Made by a program: the position numbers and the translations under genes. 64,000 nucleotides of DNA from Cryptomeria japonica. Lineage: Eukaryota; Streptophyta; Pinopsida; Cupressales; Cupressaceae. Positions 1 to 9,621 of the stretch are shown piece after piece. The notes beneath the pieces were generated by a model that saw only the letters and a list, made by a program, of their open reading frames with translations, was not told where the DNA came from and ran no database searches. The stretch covers positions 139,440,747 through 139,504,746 of the forward strand of contig NC_081412.1 of the NCBI RefSeq assembly GCF_030272615.1, written 5' to 3'. Each line of letters starts with the position of its first letter. The stretch's first letter is position 1.

Positions 1-1420
1 CACATCTCTTCAAATCTTTTCCATCTTTAACTCCATATGTGACTATCTTGTATTTTCTGAAAGAAACTAGTTTCGTACCAATTTCATGTGTGCTCTACAA
101 ATATACGCATCTTGGTAAACATTGCGAACCACCACATATAGCACAAGAACCTTCCAAACAAGGCATCTTATAATAAATGCAACCATCATGTCTATTATAT
201 AGCACACTTGAAATAAATTATCTTACCAACTTAGGAGGTGCTTGTATATTGCATTCCTGTAAAACATTGTTAGTGTGCAAAGTAGAACAAATATGATGAA
301 AAATATCATAGTGCATGGAAAATTCAATATGCATCCTACAACAACACGTGGTGCGTACATGATTAATCTTAATATAAAAAGGTTTTGCCATTTCAAAAAA
401 TATGTGAGAAATTCTTATTTGATGAAACTTTTGAAGGAATCTTTCAAAAAATTTACTTTAAGTCATATCCAAGTAGTGTTTGGTATGTGGCTCACGATTT
501 GAAGACCCAATTCGTCTTCTAACAACATCTCTTTGGTTGGGAGAAACTATTGTGTTGTCATGCCAAAATATTTCAATTAATGTTTTTAGTGCATCAACAA
601 CAACCTTGTCTTTGTGCGGTAGTCTACCTGAGAATGCCCAAAGTGAATTATTGTTAGGTTTCTCTATTTTTCCCCGCCTCTTTAATGCTTTACTTAATGT
701 TGTTCTACTAACATTTAATGACTTACTTGTTTTTCTTATCAAACGATCTTTTTCTATTTTCTTGCTCATTATGGTTGATGTAATGACACGTCGAGTAGCA
801 TTAGAATCTTTAGTATGTAATTTTGAACCAATAGCTTGATATGCATCAAATGTATTTCTCACAATAGTTCTTTCATTGTTACTTTCAGATGATCTTAGGC
901 CTAGGATTTTCATTGTCTATCTAAAATTCAAATTTTTAATCATTTCAAAAATTAATTGACATCTTGCGGTTTGATTTAAGTTTTCAAAATAGTTTTGCCA
1001 TATTCTTTTAGCCATTCTCCTACAAGTTCGTTCATTCATTTTATCGAGCATTGGCTTCAATATATTCTCATCAATGTCAATTAGATACTTTGATTTCCTA
1101 CGAATGATTCTAGAAGGTGTTAACATCGGTGCATTATGTACATTTAATTCATCACATAGAGAAGGTCTATGTTCATCATTTAATTGACTATTCAATGTGG
1201 TATCTTCTTCAATTGCATTAGGTTCATACAGTAAATCAAATGTCTCTTCTTCAATTGCATTAGGTGTATTATGTCAGTTTGGTAAATTGAATTGAGATGT
1301 TGAGGATGACATACCTTCTTCTCCCATTGTTCTTATGTCACATAATTTTTTCATATGATGCCTTTGTCTTTTATTTTCAGCCTCTCGTTGTTCCATCGTT
1401 CCTCGCTTGTTCTTTCCCAT
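1..1420 (-). pseudogene. Transposon-type ORF with five in-frame stops, runs off the left edge
   Basis: Read on the minus strand from an ATG at 1418-1420, one frame can be followed without any frameshift to base 1 (about 473 codons). It is interrupted only by stops at 1274-1276 (TGA), 917-919 (TAG), 458-460 (TAA), 218-220 (TAA) and 95-97 (TAG). Visible parts are a basic N-terminus (MGKNKRG), a duplicated NAIEE motif, a helix-turn-helix-like stretch near residues 226-250 (SLNVSRTTLSKALKRR), a conserved-looking block with HDNTIVSPNQRDVV, and a cysteine cluster near residues 422-440 (CLEGSCAICGGSQC). The layout of DNA-binding-like helix plus Cys cluster suggests a transposon protein, but I cannot name the family. 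The C-terminus lies outside the window. Confidence is high that this was coding and low on function. Confidence 0.55.
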
Positions 1421-1448
1421 GGTTGATATTGGTTGTCCTAAATAGAAT

Positions 1449-1453
<5 letters not shown>

Positions 1454-1488
<35 letters not shown>
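1454..1488. repeat. (TA)n microsatellite
   Basis: Uninterrupted alternating TA lying just beyond the presumed 5' end of the transposon-type ORF. It also creates runs of YIYIYI in short ORFs on both strands, which are not genes. Confidence 0.95.
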
Positions 1489-1494
<6 letters not shown>

Positions 1495-1740
1495 CAAAGT
1501 TCATAAACAAACAAATAACCATAAATATGCATCTTATCATTATTTTTTTGAATCAAACTATTAAACAATCACAATAATATTGACAAAACTAATAAGAACA
1601 ACAATTCAATCATTTGAAATCATGCAAAAAAAAATTCACTTACTTCTATGTATAAAACAGTGATATAAGTGCAGACACAGTTGCAGTGGGGCCTTCAACG
1701 ACCTCAAAAACTTCTTTTGAGGCCATTGAGGCTCTTGGGC

Positions 1741-2030
1741 AACTAAAAATATGTCTAAGTACCTCGTACGCACTATATTAATAACCATGTGCACGTTGTT
1801 AGTCCATAAAATGTTGGCAAGCACAACGGTATTTTTTTCATTATGTACTAATAAGTGGTGTGTATGCGCTCCTAGGCCTAAAAAACGTTATGGCAAGGTA
1901 GCGAACTAATAGGCTCAGCACCCCATACGCACTTACAAGTAATAAGTACCATGTACGCGCTCCTACGCCTTTAAAATATTATGGAAAGACAGTGAACTAA
2001 TAGGTTTAGTGCCTCGTACGTGCTATTTGT
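1741..2030. repeat. Diverged ~90-100 bp tandem units with CGTACGC-type motifs
   Basis: Three degenerate units each contain a stretch like 'gtacgcgctcctacgcct...gaactaataggctcag'. The last ends in 'gtgcctcgtacgtgctatttgtagtag', which resembles the 29-bp monomers at 4498-4629. The adjoining 1628-1690 segment is nearly repeated at 4205-4262, so this block and 4205-4630 look like two copies of one ancestral segment flanking the purine tract and minisatellite. Confidence 0.5.
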
Positions 2031-2040
2031 AGTAGAAAAA

Positions 2041-2137
2041 ATGTGGAGAAAAAGGGAGGGAGAGAGAGAGAGGGGAGAGTGGGGGGGGAGAGAGAAGGAG
2101 GGGTGGGAGGGAGAGAAGAAGGAGGGGGAGGGAGAGG

Positions 2138-2187
<50 letters not shown>

Positions 2188-2274
2188 AGGGGGGAGAGGG
2201 AGAGAGAGGGGGGGATGGGGGAGGGAGGGAGATAAGAAGGGGTATGGAGGAAGGGAGAAGGGGAGAGAGGGAGA

Positions 2275-2316
<42 letters not shown>

Positions 2317-2454
2317 GCGGAGGGAGAGAGAGAGGGGGGAGGGAGGAGAGAAGAAGGGGTATGGAGGAAGGGAGAGGGAGATAGGGAGATAGGGGGAGAG
2401 TAGGGGGTAGGGAGAGAGGAGGGAGGAGGGAGAGAGGAGGGGGGTGGAAGGGAG

Positions 2455-2509
<55 letters not shown>

Positions 2510-2785
2510 AAGGAGGGAGAGGGAGAGAGGAAGAGAGGGAGAGAGAGAGAGAGAGGGTGGAGGGAGGGAAGGAGGGAGAGGGACAGAGGGACAGAAGAAG
2601 GAGGGGGAGAGAGGGAGGGGGAGAGAGAGAGGTGGGGAGGGAGGGAGAGAGGTGGGGGTATGGAGGAAGGGAGAGGGAGAGAGAGAGGGGGGAGGGATGG
2701 AAGGAGGGAGAGGGAGAGAGGGAGAGAGAGAGGGGGGGAGGGAGGGAGAGGGAGAGAAGAATGGGTATGGAGGAAGGGAGAAGGG

Positions 2786-2828
<43 letters not shown>

Positions 2829-2902
2829 AGAGAGAGAGGAGAGGAAGAGAGAGAGAGAGGGAAGGTGGGAGAGAGGGAGAGAAGAAGGAGGGGGGAGGGA
2901 GA

Positions 2903-2951
<49 letters not shown>
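2041..2951 (+). repeat. 0.9 kb polypurine (GA/GGGA) tract
   Basis: The plus strand is almost purely G and A for about 900 bp, with long (GA)n blocks and GGGA-rich spacers. A longer motif, gggtatggaggaagggag, recurs near 2238, 2357, 2657 and 2765, so the tract expanded at two scales. The Ser-Leu-Pro-rich minus ORFs and Arg-Glu-Gly plus ORFs of up to 327 codons are low-complexity artefacts of this tract. Long homopurine mirror sequence is known to be able to form triplex DNA; whether it does so here is inference. Confidence 0.95.
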
Positions 2952-2952
<1 letters not shown>

Positions 2953-3487
2953 ATAACTGCACCATATGGAGTCCTAAGGGGTCAAATGGTGTCCTAAGGG
3001 ATCATTGGAGACCATATGATCCCTTAGGACACCATATGACCCCTAACGACACCATATGGTGTCCTAAGGGGTCATAAGACACATAATGACACCATACGGT
3101 GTTGTAAGGGGTCATAGGACACTATATGACCCTTAGAACACAATATGACCCCTAACAACATCTAAGGGGTCATAGAGTGTCCTAAAGGATCATATGACAC
3201 TATATGATCCCTTAGCACACCATAGGATCTATAATGACACCAAATAGTGTCCTAAGATGTCATAGAACACCATATGACCCTTTAGAACACCATATGGTGT
3301 TTTTATGGGTCGTATGGTATCTCGAGGGGTCATATGGCATCCTATGACCCCTTAGGACACCATATGGTGTTGTTATGGGCTGTATGGTTTCTTAAGGGGT
3401 CATATGGTGTCCTAAGGGGTCACAGGACACCATGTGTCCTCTTAGGAAACAATATGACCTCTAATGACACCTAAGGGGTCACATGGT
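2952..3487. repeat. Minisatellite of ~25-bp units in both orientations
   Basis: Units of the type ggtgtcctaaggggtcatat alternate with their reverse complement (ccatatgaccccttaggac), and many junctions are the palindrome accatatggt. About 20 diverged units are visible. Mixed orientation makes local hairpins likely. It directly abuts the GA tract. No ORF is supported. Confidence 0.9.
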
Positions 3488-4212
3488 GGGCTAATAAAAT
3501 GATATATTATTTAAAGTTATGAATAGAACATCATACAATAGAACATCGGTAGTTTACTTTTGATATATCTAAGTTAGACCATTGTCAGCATAAAAGAGAC
3601 TCCAAGCGAACAAACAATGAGGCTTCGCTAAAAAGCAAGTGTAAGAGCTTGACCTAACCCTAAGAGTATTGCCTTTCTAAAACATATGATGATATTAAAT
3701 TTGCAAGGTTATAGGACTGATCTTGATTATGACTATAGGAATTACACACTTGATTTCTTTCATGGGTATGTACCCTTCCAAGCCTTTTGACAAGTGATGA
3801 TCATCATATACTACCACTGCCATGCTTACAACAAACTTTCATTTATTTAGGTGACAGGCGTTGTGTAAGAACATGGGAACTCTTGCATACCCACCGCTAT
3901 CATTCTCCAGGACATCATCTGTGTTACTCTCCCTCTTTCTCTTCCTACTGGTTGTTTCCTTTTGAAAAACATATTGCAGGTACTTTGACTCATCATTTTG
4001 CTTTGTTGACACTATTTTCCATATCTGCTCTTCTCATTAAAAACACATTCAAGAAGAATATTGCTACATGTTTCCTTGTTTGTCACGGTAATGCACCTGT
4101 GGTTCAATTTCAGGCCCTTCTTCCTCCTATTCAATATACACACACAAATCCATCAGTCAATTTTCTTGGGAGAGCATACATAATAAAAATCAAAGAGGAA
4201 GTTGCAAACAAG
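3488..4212. other. No recognisable feature
   Basis: Unique-looking AT-rich sequence. A 143-codon plus ORF (3787-4218) has no recognisable motif and is rich in His, Leu and Phe. It ends inside the duplicated segment that begins near 4205, so I do not treat it as a gene. Confidence 0.4.
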
Positions 4213-4330
4213 AAATAAATTCACTTACTTTTATAGAAGTGCAGACACAGTTGCAGTGGGGTATGGAGGGAGGGAGGGAAAGAATATGAGAGAGAGGGAT
4301 GGGTATGGAGAGAGAGAGAGAGAGACACCT
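4205..4330. repeat. Second copy of the 1628-1690 segment plus short GA tract
   Basis: The stretch 'aagtgcagacacagttgc' and its surroundings match 1650-1690 closely. It is followed by a short purine-rich run (4262-4325) and a 'cttgtacgtgctt' motif, which repeats on a small scale the order seen at 1630-2950. Confidence 0.7.
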
Positions 4331-4374
4331 TGTACGTGCTTGAGAGGGGGGGACGATACACTTATATGTGTGTA

Positions 4375-4465
4375 TATATACTTAATATATTATATATTAT
4401 TATATACATATATATAAATATTATATATTATATGTATATACACATATTATATATACAATATCATA
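4375..4465. repeat. Degenerate TA-rich tract
   Basis: Imperfect tata/atat runs with short breaks, between the small GA tract and the 29-bp repeats. Confidence 0.8.
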
Positions 4466-4497
4466 TTATACACACACCCAAAATTTAAACAAACGTA

Positions 4498-4629
4498 GCG
4501 CATACGTGTTATTTATAGTAAACATAACACATACGCGTTGTTTATAGTAAACATAGTGCATACACGCTTCTTACACCATAAGTACCCCATGCGCGCTTTT
4601 TATACCATAAGTACCCCATAGGCGCTTTT
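4498..4629. repeat. 29-bp tandem repeat, 4.5 copies
   Basis: Units start at 4498, 4527, 4556 and 4585, with a partial unit from 4614. Each begins with a catacg/catgcg-type motif and ends with a tatagtaaacata or taccataagta tail. Adjacent units differ by a few substitutions but keep the exact 29-bp spacing. The monomer resembles the ends of the units at 1741-2030. Confidence 0.9.
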
Positions 4630-4980
4630 GACTGTTTAGGCTTGGAAATAGGCCTGGATGACAAAGCTACGGTTTGAAAGTTTGATTTCCCTCCATTTCC
4701 CTCATTTTTGACGTGTTTTATTTTATCAACTTTGTCATCATCAGGTTTACACTTCATCAAGTGGGTATTTCTAAAATTTTCACCCATCTTTTGAGCTTTC
4801 TAACCATATAATTGTTTTAAAATTTGAACAACAGTAACATATTATTATTGAATTTCTTTTACCGGTGTCTCCATAGTTCTCACAGACATAGGTGCACCAT
4901 TTTCTTGATAAATTTTGATATACTTATCCAAATTTTAAAAACTTTATATATTATTGTAGTGCACTTGATTCTTTACAATT

Positions 4981-5040
<60 letters not shown>

Positions 5041-5574
5041 ATCTGTTTAGTGCAACTTATGCTTCACGCACAAACAGATACCTAATTTTTCAGGATGTGC
5101 TCGATAGGAAAAATCATTAAAAAAAAATACTCAACAAAAAATTACAAAAAAATACACATGTTCTAGTGCTCACTCTTAACTATCTTCTGCAAAAGGATTT
5201 GTCAAAATACTAAATCTAACTATGACTTTTTTGATGCACACGTTAGACACTATGTTATGTTTTTTAGAAAAAAATCAGGGTCTATTTTTTGTGCACGAAG
5301 GATTTGAACCCCTTAATATTATCCAATTTTGAAAAAATTTAGTAGTTTGGAAACTAGATTTAGAGTACTACAATATTTGTTATTTGATTATCTTCATATC
5401 TTGAGTGGATGACTTTCAAATTTTGCCTCCATGTTCAGGTTCACCTGATTTCAGAAGAAAAAAAGTGTCCACTTATACCCCCCTTTTTGACCACCATTTT
5501 TGTGCACTTACCTTTGTATGTGATTCAATCTCAGATTCCATCGGAGAGACTGCTACATTTTCTCTTTGATTTTT
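4630..5574. repeat. Perfect (AT)n at 4984-5036 in otherwise featureless sequence
   Basis: About 53 bp of uninterrupted AT. The rest of this stretch is AT-rich and shows no gene, apart from the short downstream tail of the minus-strand ORF described next. Confidence 0.85.
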
Positions 5575-6997
5575 CTACTTCTTCCTCAGAACACTTTTCC
5601 CCTTGGATGCACCGGAGCATTCTGTTTCAGCACGAGTTGTCTTTACCAGAGTAGGAGAAGGTCCTATCACCTTCACCTTAACGGGAGCAGGTGCAGTCTT
5701 TTGTTTCTCTGCTTTCTCAATTGCATCCCTAGCAACTCTAGCAGCTCTGACTTTCTCTCGAGGATGTCTTTCTTCGACAAGAATGTCTTCTACAATCTTT
5801 GCAACCTTCCTCTTCCTTGCCGGTTCGGAGAACTTGGAGTGCAACTCCATTGATTTCTCCTTGCACATTTCGAACCTTTCCTCCTTGGTGTCCATCAGAG
5901 CATTTAGCAAGTGTTGTGCGTAGGCATCCAAGGTAGCTTCATCGACCTCATACCCCATAGGCATTATCCATATTGTCTGGGGTTGAACTACTTCCATAAG
6001 ACATTCATCCTTGTTTACCATAAACCAGATTGTCCCCTCATATTTCTTTACAATTTCTTTGGGGATTCCGACTCTTTGTTTCATTTTGTCCTGAAAGGTC
6101 TTGAAGAAAGGCCAGAAAGCAGCATTCTATTATCCTTGTTACCAAGTCTGTCAAGCCCCTGCTTTATCTGTTGAACCACCGGTCTGTCAAAATCCCATTG
6201 TACTTTGTTGGTTCCAAGGACCTAATTCATGAAATAGAGCGCCAAACAGATAATCAAATAACCAAATTTAAAGACATACTCTTTATCTTGCTTGATTTTC
6301 TTCAAATTTATCATTAACTCCTCCAATAGCACACTGCACAGGTCATAATGACCATCTTTTTTGACCATTTTGTAGGTTGCATGGATAGCAGTGTCAAATA
6401 CAAAATTCAGTCTATTAGACTAATACACGTTGTAGCCAATTACCATTGCAGCAAATTTAACATCATCCTCTTTTATTGTTTTGATCTTCATTGATCGCCC
6501 GTCAAACTCTGCACTGGTTAGTTTGTTCACGGTAGGGTTTGTTACCTTTCGCAACCTTGGCTTTTCACTAGTTTGGTTTAAATAGGATACTACCCTAATC
6601 GCACCAGCAATGATCTTGTATAGTTGGTCAAGTCACATGAAATCAGCATGGATCCTACTTAACACCTACCTTACCCATTCCTTCTCATCGAACATTGGAA
6701 AGTTTACAAATTGTGTGAAACCCTTTCTTTGCAACTACACAAATTCCATCTTGGGATTTTCGATCTCATCCATGATGTTGTCTGTATACAAGTTCAAGAT
6801 GTCCTCAAAGCCGGTTTCCTCAATTTCATAGTGAATGTAGGCTCGAACATCATCAACATGCAATACACCGTGAGGAATGAAAGAAAAACCTCCAACCGGG
6901 TCAACTTCCATGGATTTGTAAGGGTGTTTTGAATACAGGATGGGTCTTGTCCTTGACTTCAACAACCAGTGGAGTAGCAATGGAGGATGAAGATGCG
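5575..6997 (-). pseudogene. Extra ORF (ORF3) of a Sirevirus-like Copia element, degraded
   Basis: Minus-strand coding similarity starts at 6995-6997, where the presumed start ATG now reads ATC, just before ASSSSIATPLVVEV. It ends at the stop near 5575. It includes VDPVGGFSFIPHGVLHVDDV, FDGRSMKIKTIKEDD, YDLCSVLLEELM and MGYEVDEATLDAYAQHLLNA, then a basic tail (RKRKVAKIVEDILVEERHPRE). Frameshifts near 6900 and 6120 and several stops break it into ORFs of at most 169 codons. It has no polymerase, protease or zinc-knuckle motif. Its position downstream of a Copia gag in the same orientation fits the additional 3' ORF known in Sireviruses; function unknown. A diverged second copy lies at 9622-12270 on the other strand. 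Confidence 0.6.
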
Positions 6998-7376
6998 ATT
7001 TCAAATTCTCAGAAAATCAAACTCAGAAAAATATTCTTCGAAAAATACCTCAACCAACTGACGGATTCCCTAGACCGCTCACCAATCGCTTTTGTTCTCT
7101 GATCGCCTAGAAATTTTGATTGCCTTGTTCTTCAGCCTAAAAACACTATTCGTAAAGTGAAGAATGATTCTCGTATTTGCCCTTTTAACTTTGAAAACCC
7201 TAATTTTACTTTGAAATAAATGCACCTCAAATATTCAACTGGATGCCCTGTTTCACTATCGGATGCCGAAATTAGCCATTTGAATTTCAAATATCAACTA
7301 AATCTCAATTTCTATCATCTGTAATCCATCAACTACAGATCTCATCAAGGGGTACTGCAATATTTTCATTGGTTTG
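6998..7376 (-). other. Untranslated leader between the PPT-like tract and ORF3
   Basis: No ORF. On the minus strand it runs from the purine tract to the mutated start of ORF3. It contains an A-rich leader and purine-rich stretches, but I see no promoter that I could defend. Confidence 0.4.
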
Positions 7377-7387
7377 CCTCCCCCTAA
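7377..7387 (-). promoter_or_regulatory. Polypurine-tract-like site
   Basis: The minus strand reads TTAGGGGGAGG directly after the gag fragment. Such tracts prime plus-strand DNA synthesis in LTR retrotransposons, and Sireviruses are known to carry several. Here it sits where pol should have been, so the pol segment was deleted between gag and this site. Confidence 0.5.
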
Positions 7388-7398
7388 GGTCAAAAGCC

Positions 7399-8640
7399 CT
7401 AGATACCGGATGAATATTTTGCACTGGATTCAAGTACAGATCCATTATCTGCCTTAGATTCATCCTTCCTTACCCACATCTTCTTATGTTGATCTCTGAT
7501 CTCATCTACTTTTGCCTTTCCCTTTTCATCTGATTTGTTCTTGTCAACTAGAGCACTGTTTTTTCTTCTGTAGAATTTTGCAATATGACCGGTTTTGTTG
7601 CATGCTCGACAAACAACATTATTCTTCATGGGTTTGAAGTTCATCTGATTTTGTCTTGTCCTGCATTGTTTAGAAATATGTCCAAACATTCCACAAGCAT
7701 AGCATATTTTATTCTGAAAGTTATTCATTACTACTCTACACACATTTGACTTGTGTCCCAAATTATTGCATATGAAACATTAACCAATAAAGGTAGTTGT
7801 AGGAACATTATTCATGGTGTTCATCATATTGTTATTGTTCATCATTCCACTATTCATCCTACTTCTACATTGACTCGCCATATGACCAAACTTGTTGGAA
7901 GTAAAACATATATCATTGAATTTATGAGCATTAGGTTGTCTTACTGGAGGATTCTTTCTCTTCTTCTGATCAGGTTTTGCATTGCCTTATCCATATCCAG
8001 AGGATTCGCCTTTCTCAAATCCTAGGCCTCGCATATCCTTTCCATGTCTCTGACTTTCCAGCATCTCATCAAGCCTTGTTCAACTAGCTTTGAATTTGTC
8101 TTTGTATTCATTGGTAGTAGCAAGTTCATCCCTCAAGCTAGAAATATGTCTTTCAAGCTATTGACCATTATTCTTTGATTGTGTTAACTCAAGCTTCATC
8201 TAATCATTCTCATAGGTAATTGTGAAGCATTCATCAGCTCTTTCCTTCATTGATTGTGTTACATTCTCTTCATTCTTCTTTCGGTCCTTAATCTCCTTAG
8301 TCAGTCTCATCGCAATGGATTGCATCTCCTTCTTCAAAGCAATATTTTCTCTCTCAAGCTTGTTAACCTCATCAAATTTGTCTTGGTATTCCATGATCTG
8401 ATCTTCTTTCTCCTTCAACTTCTCCATTAATTCCTTCCTCTTTTCTCTACAGATACTTGCTTGATCCTTTAGCTCACTAATGAATTCATCAGCGGCATTC
8501 AAGATCTTCTTCAAGGTACAGACCTCACTTCTAGCCGCATCAAGATCCTCAAGTGCCACATTGAGTTGTCTCTGAAAACCGGAATTCATTGAATTAATCT
8601 CCCAGATCTTCCCCAAGCGGCTAAGCTTCCTTGGATGAAC
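7399..8640 (-). pseudogene. gag: Copia-type gag fragment: coiled coil plus CCHC zinc knuckles
   Basis: The minus strand carries an N-terminal coiled coil (8200-8640; heptad-rich, for example LKEKEDQIMEYQDKFDEVN), then LDEMLESQRHGKDMRGLGFE, then a row of zinc knuckles between about 7915 and 7560. One is intact (CYACGMFGHISKQC, C-x2-C-x4-H-x4-C), and another (CNNLGHKSNVC) is intact in a shifted frame. Two have lost a Cys (a C to S change near 7900 and a C to Y change near 7570). Stops and frameshifts separate the pieces. The RGLGFE motif after a coiled coil, before knuckles, is the usual order in plant Copia Gag proteins, which package element RNA. The reading begins just after the PBS at 8641-8655. 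Protease, integrase, RT and RNase H are absent. Confidence 0.8.
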
Positions 8641-8655
8641 TAGGCTTTGATACCA
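8641..8655 (-). promoter_or_regulatory. Primer binding site, initiator-tRNA-Met type
   Basis: The minus strand reads TGGTATCAAAGCCTA, two bases after the end of the LTR (...CTAACA). This is the standard plant Copia PBS (TGGTATCAGAGC) with one change. It fixes the orientation of the element as minus. Confidence 0.85.
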
Positions 8656-8657
8656 AT

Positions 8658-9616
8658 TGTTAGAATCAGGGATCACTAAGAGGGGGGGTGAATCAATGAT
8701 CTACCAGAATTTAAATCCACAAACTTATTCTTTATCCACTAGCTAGTAATGAATAGCAGAAAAGAAGATAAACATGCCACAAAGAATACACAAATACATA
8801 ACACTAAAAATTTTACGTGGAAACTTGGAAATGGAAAAACCACGGAGGGGCTGGAACCCACAAAATTCATATACTATGGCTAGGAGTACATAAATATTAA
8901 ATAGATGGGGAATGCACTTGCATTCAGGCTCACTACCTAGAGCTCATTGCTCAATTACAATTGCCCGGAAGGCTACAACCTTCAAGGAAGTCTCACTGAC
9001 TTACAATTTGATTACAATGTCGAGGAAATACAAGGAAATGAACTCTCAAGTAGAATCTCATAATGCAATAATGAGTTCTGATTAAGCACTGAATTTCTGA
9101 CTGCCTTCACTCTGCAAATACCCTGTCTCTGTCTATGTCAGCTACCGGATTGAATGTGCATGTGAAACAGCGCTCAATCGCACCAAAAGTGATCACCACA
9201 CTACTAACATACCGAAAATCAATCGCCAAATTGATCTTATATATCTGGTCTTAACACAAAAACAATCTCCTTCAAGTTGGCTTCAAGAAGTGTAACGTGT
9301 AGCTCCAAGTCGGCTTCAATCTTGAACAAAAAATAGCACCAAACCAAAAGATTATAATCACACACTTCCTAAGGGTCTTCCCGATCATCGAGATCACCAA
9401 AACAATCACCAAAAACACTACAATCATCGGAAATCATTCTGAATCAAAACATTACCGAAATACCCTGTTTTACTGACTACCTCCATCTTCCGGATAAGAT
9501 GAATCATGACTGTCGAATCAAATCACCAAGAAGAGTTGACATCAATGACAACCCTAGACAAATATGCAACTACCGGAAGTCATCTGAAATCACCGGATGA
9601 GTGTTAATTGCCAACA
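8658..9616 (-). mobile_element. 5' LTR of a Sirevirus-like Copia element
   Basis: 959 bp bounded by TGTTAG at 8658 and CCAACA at 9616 in plus orientation, so TGTTGG...CTAACA on the element strand, with the PBS adjacent. The end contains the purine run AGAGGGGGGGTGAATCA, typical of plant Sirevirus LTR ends as I recall them. Flanking base pairs ATATT (9617-9621) would be the target duplication; no matching 3' LTR is visible, so the element is incomplete. Confidence 0.8.
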
Positions 9617-9621
9617 ATATT

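Noticed and set aside
1971..2965. Long Ser-Leu-Pro-rich ORFs (up to 327 codons) and Arg-Glu-Gly-rich ORFs
   Set aside because: They are translations of the GA tract in several frames at once; low complexity only.
3787..4218. 143-codon plus ORF
   Set aside because: No motif, no splice or start context, and its end lies in duplicated repeat sequence.
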